A program made the position numbers and the translations under genes. A DNA stretch of 64,000 nucleotides from Syngnathus acus (lineage: Eukaryota; Chordata; Actinopteri; Syngnathiformes; Syngnathidae): the NCBI RefSeq assembly GCF_901709675.1, contig NC_051092.1, positions 14,734,991-14,798,990 of the forward strand, in the 5' to 3' direction. The notes under the pieces are model-generated. The model did no database searches. It saw nothing but the letters and a program-made list of their open reading frames with translations, and was not told the origin of the DNA. This document shows, piece after piece, positions 32,907 through 44,341 of the stretch (position 1 is the stretch's first letter; each line of letters starts with the position of its first letter).

Positions 32907-34708
32907 CATTAACTTTTGTGTAGACTCCACCATACCCACCAAAACAGTCAGAGTTTTTGCAAACAGCAAACCTTGGATCACCCCTGAGATTAAAGACCTG
33001 CTCAGGGACAAAAGGAGGGTCTTTAAATCAGGAGACAGGGACCTGCTGAAGACGGTGCAGAGGGACTTGAGGAAGAAGATCAGGGAGGGGAAGAGCAACT
33101 ACAGGAGGAGGATGGAAGACCAACTGCAGCGGGACGACGTCAGCGGGGTCTGGAGGAGCCTGAACACCATCTCAGGACGTAGCAACTCCAGACCTGCGCT
33201 GGACAGGGATCAGGAGTGGGTGAATGACCTGAACCGGTTCTTCAACCTGTTTGAACAACCATCCACTCCTCCCCCCACCCACCCAGCCCTGCTGCACTTT
33301 CCCCCGACTGGAGCCTCTTCTGTTCCGAGGACTCTCACCTCAACCCCGCCCCCTGCTACCTCCCCTCCAAAACCCCCCAGCCCACTCTCAACTCCACCGA
33401 ACCCACCAACCATCCCCCCTGCAACCCACCCCACCCCACCCACCCACCACAACCCAACCCACCACCCCCCCACCCAGCATGGTGCTCTCCACAGCCCAGG
33501 TGGAGAGAGGACTGGCCAGGCTCAAGGTGAAGAAGGCGACGGGTCCAGATGACATCACCTCCAGGCTGCTCAGATCCTGCTCCGGGCAACTGTGCAGGAT
33601 TGTGGAGCACATGTTCAACATGAGCCTGAGGCTGCACAGGGTACCACAGCTGTGGAAGACGTCCTGCGTGGTACCGGTGCCAAAGTCATCTCGCCCCAGT
33701 GACTTCAACCACTACCGGCCGGTGGCCCTGACATCCTACCTGCCGAAGACCCTGGAGATGCTGGTCCTCCACCACCTGCGCCCCCGGTGAGCTCCGCCGC
33801 CGACCCCCTGCAGTTCGCCTACCGGCCGAGCATCGGGGTTGAGGACGCCGTCATCTTCCTCATGCAGAGGTCCCTGGCCCACCTGGAGCGGGCTGGAAGC
33901 ACTGTGAGGATCATGTTTTATGATTTCTCCAGTGCCTTCAACACCATCCAGCCAGAACTGCTGGGGAACAAACTGCACCATGCTGGAGCCTGCCAGCAGC
34001 TGACATCATGGGTCCTGGACTTCCTCACAAACAGACCACAGTTTGCGAGGACAGGAGGCCGTGTGTCTGACACGGTGGTCTGCAACACAGGAGCTCCACA
34101 GGGGATCGTCCTGGCCTCCCTCCTCTTCACCATCTACACAGCTGACTTCACCCACCACACATCAACCTGCCACCTCCAGAGGTTCTCGGACGACTCCGCC
34201 ATCGTCAGTCTCATTAACGACGGAGACGAGACGGAGTACCGAGGACTGGATCACAGATTCGTGGACTGGTGCCAGCGGAACCGCCTCCAGATTAACTCTG
34301 GAAAAACAAAGGAGCAGGTGGTGGACTTCCGCTGGCGCAAAGTCCCCCCCTCGCCGGTGAACATCCAGGGAACGGACGTAGAGATTGTGGACTCTTACAA
34401 GTACCTGGGTGTTCACCTGAACAATAAACTGGACTGGTAACACTCAGGCCCTATACAAGAAGGGCCAGAGAAGACTCCACCTGCTGCGCAGACTGAGGTC
34501 CTTCGGAGTGAGGGACGGCCTCCTAAGGACCTTCTACGACTCTGTGGTGGCGTCCGCCATTTTTTATGGGGTGGTCTGCTGGAGCAGCGGCATCACTGCA
34601 GCGGAGAGGAAGAGGCTGGACAAGGTGGTGAAGAAAGCCGGCTCTGTCCTGGGCTGCAGTCTGGACCGGGTGGAGGTGGTGGGGGAGAGGAGGATGGTGG
34701 CTAAGCTG
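32907..34708 (+). pseudogene. LINE H linker and reverse transcriptase
   Basis: Three frames: 32907-33552 (linker, KPWITPEIKDLLRDKRR), 33251-33790 (KKATGPDDITSRLL, FNHYRPVALTSYLPK) and 33787-34440. The last has FQ-equivalent [49 protein letters not shown] (an SDD variant of the catalytic box), YKYLGVHLNNKLDW and a stop. 34508-34708 adds LLRTFYDSVVASAIFYG. A proline-rich CCACCC tract (33260-33480) lies in the linker. Frameshifts inactivate it. Confidence 0.82.
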
Positions 34709-34966
34709 ATGTAACGAAATGGTAAACACGCCCTTTCCCAACTTCTACTGCACGTGTGTTGCAGCCATGAAATTCTAAGTTGATTATTATTTGAAAAATA
34801 AAATAAACTTTATGAGTTTGAGCATTAGATATGTTGTCTTTGTAGTGTATTCAATTGAATATAGGTTGAAAAGGATTTTCAAATCATTGTATTTTGTTTT
34901 TATTTACATTTTACACAATTTCCCAACTTCAACCGAATCTGGTTTGTAGTATAGCGGAACCGTTAC
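34709..34966 (+). pseudogene. Tc1-1 family 3' end
   Basis: Begins with the last codons of a Tc1-like transposase (VTKW then stop) and continues through the long subterminal repeat, ending AACTTCAACCGAATC. The same subterminal sequence flanks hAT-1 at 51126-51297 and 53966-54012. Confidence 0.75.
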
Positions 34967-35027
34967 GCGCAGTTAATTATGTAACGTGTGCCGTCGTGTT
35001 GTTTGACGTCAGACGTTGAGCGTTGAC

Positions 35028-35486
35028 TTACAGTATCTCACAAAAGTGAGTACACCCCTCTCATTTCTGCAATGTTTTAATTATATCTTGTCATGGGACA
35101 ACACTGAAGAAATGACACTTTGAGACAATGTTAAGTAGTCACTGTAGAGCTTGGATAGCAAAGTAAATGTATTGTTACTTCAAAGTAACTCAAAATACAA
35201 CAATGAATGTGTAAAATGCTGGCAACGAAAGTGAGTACACCCCAACTGAAAATGTCAAAATTTGACCCAAATGTCAATATTTTGTGTGGCCACCATTTTT
35301 TTCCAGCCCCACCGTAACCCTTTTAGGCATGGAGTTTACCAGAGCTTCACAGGTCGCCGCTGGAATCCTCTTCCACTCTTCCATGATGACATCCCGGAGC
35401 TGGTGGATGTTGGAGACCTCGAACTCAATGCCTAAAAGGGTTACGGCGGTGCTGGAAAATCCAGCAGGTTCCAGGTCTCCAACCTC
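35028..35486 (-). pseudogene. Second Tc1/mariner-like family fragment (Tc1-2)
   Basis: The left end reads CAGTATCTCACAAAAGTGAG, a recognised style of Tc1 terminal repeat. The minus-strand frame 35274-35558 ends in LRDVIMEEWKRIP and NGGHTKY, the C-terminus of a Tc1-like transposase. A short inverted copy of CCTAAAAGGGTTACGG lies at about 35313-35333 and 35429-35448. Heavily truncated. Confidence 0.75.
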
Positions 35487-35811
35487 CACCAGCTCTCTCA
35501 CCCCCTCCATGAGATTGTGCGGTCCCTGAGCAGCTCCTTTAGCGGCAGACTTTTGCACCCTCGGTGTAGGAAAGAACGGTTCCGCAGGTCCTGTCAGACT
35601 TTACAACATGCGTGGCACCTGTTAAATTAATGTGTTTCGTCTCTATTAGCGGTACTTGCATTTGTCCTGGTCTGTTTTTTACTCTTTTTTTGAAATGATG
35701 GCACTTGTTTTATTCTTCCACTCGTATTATTCTTGCACTCATATGTGCTGCTGTGACGAGTGAATATTCCCGCTGTGGGATGAATAAAATTCTATCATCA
35801 TCATCATCATC

Positions 35812-36136
35812 AATGTAGACAAAACAAAACTGATGGTATTTGGAAACCGTAAAATAGATACACAGGTTCAAGTAACAATGGATAATGTCAATATTGAACA
35901 AGTTTATGAGATCAAATTTTTAGGAGTAATATTAGACAATAAATTCTGTTGGAAACCTCATATAAGATACGTTAGAACCAATGTAGCAAGGAGTATTGCA
36001 GTAATGTGCAGTGCAAAACATATTCTGGAGCAGAGAATGTTGTATACTCTGTATTGTTGTCTTGTCTTACCATATTTGACTTACTGTGTGGAGTTATGGG
36101 GAAATGCATACATAAGCACTTTAAACCATTAATTAT
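35812..36136 (+). pseudogene. LINE G2 RT C-terminal fragment
   Basis: Closely matches 28838-29160 of LINE G1 (MVFGNRKIDTQVQVTMD, FLGVILDNKFCWKPH). It starts abruptly after the (ATC)n tail of LINE H and stops where the ERV LTR begins at 36137, within the sequence ATTAATTAT that G1 continues past. Confidence 0.82.
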
Positions 36137-36483
36137 TGTTAGGGTTGATAGATTAGTTTGATCCTATGCTTATGTTGGAATGTAACCTGTAATAATTAAC
36201 CTAGCTTGTCCTGTCTTAACAAAAGTAGTAGAACAAAGTGCTAAGATCTTTTGAGCTGATTGCCCAGATGCAGAGGAAGCAATAGACACCACAAGGTCTG
36301 ATAATGTAGTGATAGATTACACTTACCCATTCAGAAAGCCGTGTGAGAAAATGGCTGACCACATGAGGTGCTGAGCTGTACGGTATGCCAGGAAACCTCC
36401 CAATTATGCCATCGCATCTAATTTGACCAATGATCAGAATTTAAATCAAACTGGATTCGCCTGTTGATGAGTCGTTAGAGGAC

Positions 36484-37347
36484 TTGGAAGCCTACATCGA
36501 CGCATTTTATTGTAATACGCCCAACAATAAACCCGAGGCCATGAATACCCGAGCCAAGTCGAACTCAAGCGAAAAGGAAATCTCTGACATCAGTGAGTCT
36601 ATAACATCTATAAAACTACAACTCAAGAAGCTTGATCTACTCGAGCAACTGACTACTGATGTAAAAGAACTGAAGCACTCTGTGGAGTTTAACAACTCAC
36701 TCATCGAGGTGCTAAAGGCTGACAATGCGTCACTTCGGACTGAAGTAAACCACCTCAAACATTTGACAGCCGAACTACAAAGAGACAAAGTCAACATGGC
36801 GAACTCCATTCTTGATCTGCAGTGCCGAAGTATGAGGGATAACATCATTATACACGGACTTACAGAAACAAAAGATGAAACTCACCGGAGATCAGAAGAA
36901 CTTGTCAAAACATTTCTTGTCAACGAATTGAAAATGAAGCCTGAGGACGTCGGAGCTGTTCGCTTCTCCACAGTACATCGCCTCGGGAGGATCAGGGCCG
37001 ACCAACAGAGGAGGCCCCGTCCCATTGTGGCTAAAGTCGCTGACTCAAAGATGAAGTCTGCCGTCATGTCGAGGGGCAGAGAGCTAAAAGGCTCTAACTA
37101 CTCCATCAGCGATCAGTTCCCTCCGGAGATCATGAATAGACGGAGGCTGCTTCACCCGATCATGGCCGAGGCAAGGAAAGCCAAAAAGACCGCTCGACTG
37201 TTCATTGACAAACTTTACATCGACGGCAAACTGTACAGGAACCCCCGAACAACTTATTGGCTGAGTGGAGGAGATGGAGACATTAATTCTCAACTCCAAG
37301 AAGAACTGTCTACTAACTTGCAACATGCCGCCTCCCCACAACTGTAA
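36484..37347 (+). CDS. LINE ORF1 protein, coiled coil plus RRM-like domain
   Basis: A complete 287-aa frame. Residues about 30-115 form a long leucine-rich heptad region (ISDISESITSIKLQLKKL, LEQLTTDVKELKHSV, LRTEVNHLKHLTAEL), predicted to trimerise or dimerise. Residues about 118-215 resemble the RRM-type RNA-binding domain of L1-like ORF1 proteins (NIIIHGLTE, VGAVRFSTVHRLG, RPRPIVAKVAD). A basic C-terminal part follows (KAKKTARLFIDKLYIDGKLY). It would coat the LINE RNA. A second Met at about residue 20 is an alternative start. No disablement is seen. Confidence 0.82.
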   Translation: MEAYIDAFYCNTPNNKPEAMNTRAKSNSSEKEISDISESITSIKLQLKKLDLLEQLTTDVKELKHSVEFNNSLIEVLKADNASLRTEVNHLKHLTAELQRDKVNMANSILDLQCRSMRDNIIIHGLTETKDETHRRSEELVKTFLVNELKMKPEDVGAVRFSTVHRLGRIRADQQRRPRPIVAKVADSKMKSAVMSRGRELKGSNYSISDQFPPEIMNRRRLLHPIMAEARKAKKTARLFIDKLYIDGKLYRNPRTTYWLSGGDGDINSQLQEELSTNLQHAASPQL

Positions 37348-37754
37348 ACACAGGCGCGCGGTGATGACGTCATCAAAAACAGCGTCCCTGTCGTCACGAC
37401 AACCACTGAACCTGGAGACGGTGAATGGCTTATTTCTCTCTTTCTCCCCCCATCTCACCACTCGCCCCCCTCTTTTTCTCTTCTCCTCTCTCATACATTT
37501 ATTTTCTCATTTTGGCTTGGGAACTGGCCTGAATACTACTGACTGGGTAGGACGAGGCAATTGTCTGTTCGTCTGCTCTGTGACAATACAGCGGGTAATG
37601 TCTACAGAGTGTTCTTGTGTGTTTGAGTGTGTGGGTGTATGTGTGTACGTCTGTCAGGCCAGCTTTGGTATGGGTGAGTGTATGTATATGTCCATGGTCT
37701 TAAGTGTGTGTCTTTGTTGCTGGATCTCAGTAAATCTCACTCGTTACCCTGTGC

Positions 37755-39546
37755 ATGGCACTTAATGAAATGGACAGTGAAGGAGACGAGGTGATAAATT
37801 CCATTGACCATCATCGAAATATAAGTTGTAATCAGTATATTCCCGAACAATTAAAACAGTTAACAAATATAAATAACTGCTCTTTTTTGCATTTAAATAT
37901 CAGGAGCTTGAATAAACATCATGATGATCTCGTTACTCTACTTACAAACACTGGCTGCAGCTTTGACGTAATTGGCTGCAGTGAAACTTGGCTGAACGAC
38001 AGGTCATACACTGACATCTTAAATCTTAATGGCTATAAGTTGTTGAGTAAGAACAGATGTGGCAGACCTGGCGGTGGCGTGTGCCTATATATTTCCTCCA
38101 CATACAACGTGAGGATTTGTGATGACATTGTCAGAGCAGACAACCACAGTGACTCCCTTTTTGTTGAAATAAGCGGAAAAAGCAGGAAAAAACTCATTAT
38201 TGGTATAATCTATCGTCCCCCAGACGCTGACTTTGAAATCTTTAGGACCAAACTGGAGGAAGTATTATTTTCTATAAATGATAACAACAAAAGCTGTGTC
38301 CTCCTTGGCGACTTCAATGTTGATCTTTCCAAGGATGATACAGCCAAAAATGACTTTATAAACACATTACACTCTTCATCCTTCTTTCCCACAATAAATG
38401 CTTATATCAGAGTCACTCACTCAACTAAGTCAATTATTGATAATTTCATCACAAATCTTACAAATGCCACACTTACTTCTGGAACTGTACTCTCTGAGAT
38501 TTCTGATCATTTCCCTATTGTATTATTCATTGACCTCCCTGCTAGGCCCCCACCTACTCGTCATTCAATAAAATTAAAAATACTCAATGAAGAAACCATA
38601 CGACGTCTAGGTGAGGACCTGCAGACCAAGACATGGTATGGAATATATGATTGTAGTGATGTTGATGCTGCATTTGAAACTCTAACCAAAGGAATATCCG
38701 ACTCTATTCAAAGGACCATTCCTGAGAAAGTAATCATATGTAATACAACTACTCAAAATCCATGGATCACTAAGGGCATATTAAAGTCTATTAAGCATAA
38801 AAATAAATTATATAAGAGATACATACAGGAACCTAACCATAACAATAAAAATGCATATATTAATTATAGAAATAAACTTACACATATTATCAGAAAGCGG
38901 AAGAGTAATCATTTTGCCGACTTGATAAACGAATCACAGGGTGATTCCAAGAAATCTTGGAGAGTACTGAACAGGGTCTTGAACAGAAGCCAAAAAACTC
39001 CTGTATTCCCTGACCATGATCATAATACAAGCAACATCATCAGAAATAATAGTCTTGCCGACGAATTCAATAACTACTTTGTCTCTATTGGTAGCAACAT
39101 ATCCAGTAAAATCAGTCAGCCTCAGGATGCCTCGTTTAAAGACTACCTATCAGGTAGTAATTACCTGGGCTCTTTCTTCCTGAATCCAACTAACTGCGAT
39201 GAAGTGTATAAAATAATCATGAATATGAAGAATTCAAACTCAGCTGGAACAGATGGTATCTCAAGTAAAATTCTGAAAAGCATCTCCAATATAATAACTG
39301 CACCTCTTACACATTGCATCAATCTGTCTCTACTCTCTGGAGTAGTGCCACAAATAGCAAAAATAGCACGTATCACACCGGTCTTTAAATCAGGAGACAA
39401 AAACGATCTTAGCAACTACAGACCAATATCAATCTTGCCTACTCTTTCCATTTTGGAAAGAGTAGTTTACAATAAACTTAACAGCTATCTAAACAAACTA
39501 AACATCATTGCCCCATCCCAGTATGGATTAAGAAAGGAAAACACTA
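37755..39546 (+). pseudogene. LINE ORF2 N-terminal part: endonuclease and RT entry
   Basis: Open from 37755 to the MITE-1 insertion. Endonuclease motifs: LNIRSLNKHHDD, CSETWLND, GRPGGGVCLYI, IYRPPDADF, LLGDFNVDL and ISDHFPIV. RT entry: SAGTDGISSKIL, LSNYRPISILPTLS and QYGLRKENTT. The frame then runs into the MITE and stops. The coding sequence up to that point shows no other damage, so the MITE is the main disabling event here. Confidence 0.87.
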
Positions 39547-41468
39547 CCGTAATTTTCGGACTATAAGTCGCACCGGAGTATAAGTCGCACCAGCCATAAA
39601 ATGCCCAAAAAAGTGAAAAAAAACATATATAAGTCGCTCCGGAGTATAAGTCGCATTTTGGGGGGCAATTTATTCGACAAAATCCAACACCAAGAACAGT
39701 CATGAACGAGCAACAACAGGCTAAACGATAGCTATGCTAACGTGACATAAACACAAACTAAGAGCTGAGAACGGCCCTGACGTAAAATTCAGAGTTATTC
39801 AAAAAACTATTACATAAATAACACGTTAATAAAACCATCTGCGTCACTCCAATTCATTAAATCCATCAATCGTCCTTTGTCAACAATGCGTGCGCGCCGC
39901 TGACGGCTCTTGCACTTAAAAATATTCCACAGGCCCATATAACGATATATAAATTATATATCAAATAACTATTATATAAGCAATAATGTTATCAAACCAT
40001 CTGTGCACTCTAAATCATTAAATCCATCGATCAAATTCCTCGTCCTTTGTCAACATCGCCGCGCGTGCGCCCTGACGTCAGCCTCGTCGTTATTCCACAG
40101 ATCTACTATATAACTATATTGTAGCGTTAACAAAGTTCAAGGAAAGACGTGGGTTTGGTAAACGGCTCTTTATTTAACAAAACAAACTTACAGGCGTGTG
40201 GCGGCGTGGACGTCCAGCCACGAAAGGGGACGAGAGCTCCATACGATAGGACCGGGCGTGCGTAGAAGCCATGACCGAGCCCCATGCACCGTCCTCGGAC
40301 AGCCACCCGGCTGAGCGCCGGCCCTCGACTTCCATCCACGGAGCTGAAAGGCAGCTCGGTAGAGTAGGACCGGGCGTGCGTAAAAGCATTGTCCGAGCAC
40401 CATCCACCGTCCCTGGACAGCCACCCGGCCGAGCGCCGGCGCCCGACTTCAATCCACGAAAGTGAAAGAAAGCTGGACGAGTCGATCTTTGTCCTTTATG
40501 TAAACAACCGTCGCGCTGCTGACGCGCGACCGCGACGTCGCGTCGCGCTGCTGTCGCGCTCGCTGCTGTCGCGCTCGCTGCTGTCGCGCTCGCTGCTGTC
40601 GCGCGTCACTCGTCCAGCTTACTTTCACTTTCGTGGATTGAAGTCGGGCGCCGGCGCTCGGCCGGGTGGCTGTCCAGGGACGGTGGATGGTGCTCGGACA
40701 ATGCTTTTACGCACGCCCGGTCCTACTCTACCGAGCTGCCTTTCAGCTCCGTGGATGGAAGTCGAGGCCCGGCGCTCAGCCGGGTGGCTGTCCGAGGACG
40801 GTGCATGGGGCTCGGTCATGGCTTCTACGCACGCCCGGTCCTATCGTATGGAGCTCTCGTCCACTTCCGTGGCTGGACGTCCACGCCGCCACACGCCTGT
40901 AAGTTTGTTTTGTTAAATAAAGAGCCGTTTACCAAACCCACGTCTTTCCTTGAACTTTGTTAACGCTACAATATAGTTATATAGTAAATCTGTGGAATAA
41001 CGACGAGGCTGGCGTCAGGGCGCACGCGCGGCGATGTTGACAAAGGACGAGGAATTTGATCGATGGATTTAATGATTTAGAGTGCACAGATGGTTTGATA
41101 ACATTATTGCTTATATAATAGTTATTTGATATATAATTTATATATCGTTATATGGGCCTGTGGAATATTTTTAAGTGCAAAAGCCGTCAGCGGCGCGCAC
41201 GCATTGTTGACAAAGGACGATTGATGGATTTAATGAATTGGAGTGACGCAGATGGTTTCGCGCTGCTGTCGTCACTTGAAATTCAAATTACAGTAATCCC
41301 TTGCTACATTGCGGTTCGTTTATCGCGGTTTCATTTTTTTTTTTTTTGAAATTTTTTTTTTGAAATTTTTTGAAAAAAAAAAAAACACATATAAGTCGCT
41401 CCTGAGTATAAGTCGCCCCCCCACCCAAACTATGAAAAAAACCGCGACTTATAGTCCGAAAATTACGG
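39547..41468. mobile_element. MITE-1 copy with a giant internal palindrome
   Basis: Ends CCGTAATTTTCGGACTATAA and GTCCGAAAATTACGG, with TA at 39545-39546 and 41469-41470. Between unique ends of about 285 and 210 bp lie two 651-bp inverted arms (39832-40482 and 40608-41258) around a 125-nt centre. It splits LINE ORF2. Matching open frames on both strands are a by-product of the symmetry. Confidence 0.9.
40483..40607. repeat. Palindrome centre with 15-bp repeats
   Basis: Unit GCTGCTGTCGCGCTC is repeated about four times (about 40547-40605). A similar CGCGCTGCTGTCG occurs just outside the right arm at about 41258. Confidence 0.85.
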
Positions 41469-41469
41469 T

Positions 41470-42604
41470 ACATATATGGCAGTACTTGACTTGACTGATA
41501 AAATCTACGAGGCTATCGATAAAGGCGAATATGGTATTGGGATTTTTCTGGACTTGTCTAAAGCTTTTGACACCATCATGATTGACATTCTTGTAAATAA
41601 ATTACAACACTATGGTATTAGAGGCCTGGCGTTAGACTGGTTCCGCAGCTATCTGTTTGGAAGACACCAATATGTTTCTATTAACAACCATAAATCTTCA
41701 TACAAACCCATCAATTATGGAGTTCCCCAAGGGTCCATCTTAGGGCCGCTCCTCTTCATCTTATACATAAATGACATTGTTAATACTTCACCCACACTAC
41801 ATAAAGTATTATTTGCTGACGATACAAACTTGTTTCTTTCCCACAAAAATCCAAATACACTTGAACAAATTATAAATAGTGAGTTAGCGAAAATAAACAC
41901 ATGGTTTAAATGCAACAAACTCTCCCTAAATGTCAATAAAACAAACCACATTGTATTCCGCTCCCATAAAAAAAAGGACATTGACCAAATTTGCATAAAA
42001 ATCAACGGACAACGGGATCCACATTGACGAGTTCTTGAACTTTAAAAAACATATTGATGATCTCACAATCAAACTGTCTAAATATGGTGCTTTGTTCTTC
42101 AAATTGAGACAGTCTCCCACTCACTGCACTTCTTATTCTGTACAAATCCTTATTTGAACCTCATTTAAAATACTGCAATATTATATGGTGTAACACATTT
42201 CCAACCCATCTAAAAAAGCTGGAGATACTTCAGAAAAAGTTCATACGTGCCATAACATGGTCTGAGTTTAACGCCCCCACTAAAACAATCTTCCACCAAC
42301 ACAATCTTCTGAGGCTTGTTGAGCATAACTATTTCCAGAATGCTTGCGTCATGTATCAGACTGTCCATAAACGAAACCATAAACTCTGTCAACTCATCCC
42401 AATCTGTACTCCCAGCCACACCCACACCACCAGGAATAGCAATCTAATCATTGGGAAAAAACGGAAACTAAAATCTACAAGCTTTAGTATTGTGTGCAGA
42501 GGGCCACAGATTTGGAATGAGCTTGATGACACACTAAAAATGTTGCAATCCATATCCATTTTCAAGGCAAATCTAAAAAATCAACTCCTATCAATGTATG
42601 TTTA
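41470..42604 (+). pseudogene. LINE ORF2 C-terminal part: RT catalytic core
   Basis: Resumes immediately after the MITE-1 with [15 protein letters not shown], then [25 protein letters not shown], catalytic FADDTNLF and [13 protein letters not shown]. Frameshifts or a small deletion near 42010-42030 and about 42115 follow. The C-terminal part continues in another frame to MYV-stop at about 42604 (RNSNLIIGKKRKLKST, GPQIWNELDDTLK). Catalytic residues are present. Confidence 0.85.
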
Positions 42605-43499
42605 ATGTGCTGATTATTAATCGCATGAACACCTGTGTCCTGTTGTTAATTTATTAATTGCAAATGTACTTTACATCAAATCCAGTGTAACCAGAATACT
42701 GAGACTATCGATTACTTGTCGTATGTTTATTGTGTGTTGTACCTTATTGTGTGTTTATTGTTATTGTCTATTATATATCTGTATGTTGTCCAAAATGTAA
42801 GGATATCTGGCCAATATCTGATACTTATGGGAAACCAGGCCCCCTATTAAAAGCTTTAAATAGCTTGCTTGGGGTGACCTTTCACTCATCCGTAATACTG
42901 TTTGTTGTTTCATGTTGTATGTCTTGGATATTGCGTGAATAAACTCAAACTCAAACTCAATCAAACTTGTTCTGTTTACACAACGTCGTAAAACACCCCC
43001 TGCTATGCTTTGACCAGAGGTCAGGGGCTTCAACCCCATCCTGTCCACTCTCACCCCGACCCTGTTTCTCTCAATAAATATGCTCTTGCAAGAGGCCTGA
43101 GTCAGACCTCATTCGATCATCGCTGTACGCACAGCGACGAATGACTCTCCATTTGCAAGTGCTTAAAAAGGGCATACTGTCTCCCGTGTGGTTCTTGCAA
43201 AAATAAGTTAGAGTGAGCACCACTCTAACATTTTGGTGCCATGACCCGGATTCTCTCATCTGGCTAACGGAGGAGGACGTGCTGCATTGTCGACAAGCCA
43301 GCGTCCATTAGGAGGACCTGGAAAACAAAGTCCTGGGAAGAGAATTCTTCGCTGGGCCAGCATCTTAGGTCTGCCTTCGTCTGACAGGGGTGGATTGACG
43401 GGATCCGGCAGTGCAAGGAACCAGGGGACAAGTAAGTTAAAGCCCTAAAGTTGTGTGATAGTGTTGTTGTGAAACGCGTAAAAAGTTAAAGTTGCACGA

Positions 43500-43600
43500 G
43501 ATATACGGCTTTGGTTTGTCCGAGCTATGAGATATACGGCTTTGGTTTGTCCGAGCTATGAGAAATACGGCTTTGGTTTTTCCAAGCCAAGAAACAGCTG
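43500..43600 (+). repeat. 31-bp direct repeats in the ERV leader
   Basis: Three units containing ATACGGCTTTGGTTTGTCC lie between the putative splice donor and the gag start. A role in RNA packaging or translation is only a guess. Confidence 0.8.
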
Positions 43601-43906
43601 GGATTCTAGTCCCAATGGAAGGAACGGGCTAAGAAAAAACAGAGCTTCTTTTTCCTAATTGAAGAAGGGCGTAGATTCTTTTTTTTGTCCGTTTTTTTTC
43701 CAAGCTGTTTGGGAGGGTTTTACACCCATCCTGGATAGGCCTAAAAATAAAAAGCGATGGAGTTTGTGTGGTTGAGTGTGACTGGTAGGATAAATTGGCT
43801 ACAAAGAGAATTTGTGGAAAGGTCAATTTAAACCTGCATTGAGGATCCTCAAAGAAAGAAAAAATAGTGAAAAACTTTTTTTATAAACCTAAAATACCAA
43901 GTTAAG

Positions 43907-44341
43907 ATGGGAAATAAAAACCGTAAATCTCTAGCTCTTGATGAGAAGTTCATGGCGAGTAGATTTCTTAATTGTATGCAATACAGTGGAAGAAAAAGTA
44001 TGGAGTACAAGGAAAGCTCTACGAAACGGACAGTGCGTAACTGCTGTGTGCTCGTGTTCACTGAGACTTGGTTGACTGTCAACATTCCGGACTATGCTGT
44101 ACATCTGGAGCGGCTAGCGTGCTATCGGGGGGACCGGGCCATTGTAAAAGGGGGAAAATCGCGAGGAGGTGGAATATGCGTCTACATCCGTGACGAAAGG
44201 TGCCGGGACTCTGTAGTGGTATGCAAGCACTGCTCGCCACTGGCGGAGTTTGTGATCATTAAGTGCCATCCTTTTTACCTGCCAAGGGAATTTACTGCGA
44301 TTCTGCTCCAACATCGAAGGCGACAGGATCGCGGCTCTTAG
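43907..44341 (+). other. Chimeric frame: ERV gag start fused to LINE endonuclease
   Basis: The first about 38 codons begin MGN (a possible myristoylation start, as in many retroviral matrix proteins). From about 44017 the frame runs directly into LINE A2 endonuclease sequence (VFTETWLTVN, SRGGGICVYI) and stops at 44341. The fusion is in frame by chance. No sign of function is visible. Confidence 0.7.

Larger units (their letters stand above)
30796..35811 (+). mobile_element. Rex1/Babar-like LINE H, interrupted three times
   Basis: Plus-strand LINE: 5' region and endonuclease (30796-31977), linker and RT (32907-34708), 3' end with GTGGGATGAATAAAATTC and (ATC)n (35487-35811). It is interrupted by MITE-2 (31980-32904), a Tc1-1 3' end (34709-34966) and a Tc1-2 fragment (35028-35486). 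It lies against a Tc1 fragment at its 5' end. Confidence 0.82.
36284..42960 (+). mobile_element. Two-ORF LINE inserted in the ERV LTR
   Basis: It lies between LTR halves; CAAT at the break (36279-36283 and about 42957-42961) may be a short duplication. It contains ORF1 (36484-37347), ORF2 in two parts around a MITE-1 insertion (39547-41468), and a 3' end of CTCAAA units. The ORF1 type and RT motifs suggest a CR1-group clade. Nearly full-length. Confidence 0.85.
36137..44016 (+). mobile_element. Endogenous retrovirus, 5' LTR, leader and gag start
   Basis: The LTR starts TGTTAGGG at 36137, is interrupted after 36283 and resumes at 42961-43230 ending CTCTAACA; the two parts total about 417 bp against 426 bp for solo LTR 20094-20519. 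An AATAAA lies near 43073. A primer-binding-site-like TGGTGCCATGACCCGGA is at 43234-43250, most like the complement of a tRNA-His 3' end. The leader has a possible splice donor (ACAAGTAAGT, about 43428) and 31-bp repeats. The gag frame begins at 43907 and is cut at 44017 by LINE A2. No pol, env or 3' LTR was found. Confidence 0.82.

Noticed and set aside
37265-37765. 166-codon frame between LINE ORF1 and ORF2
   Set aside because: Overlaps the ORF1 end and the inter-ORF spacer in another frame; composition-driven.
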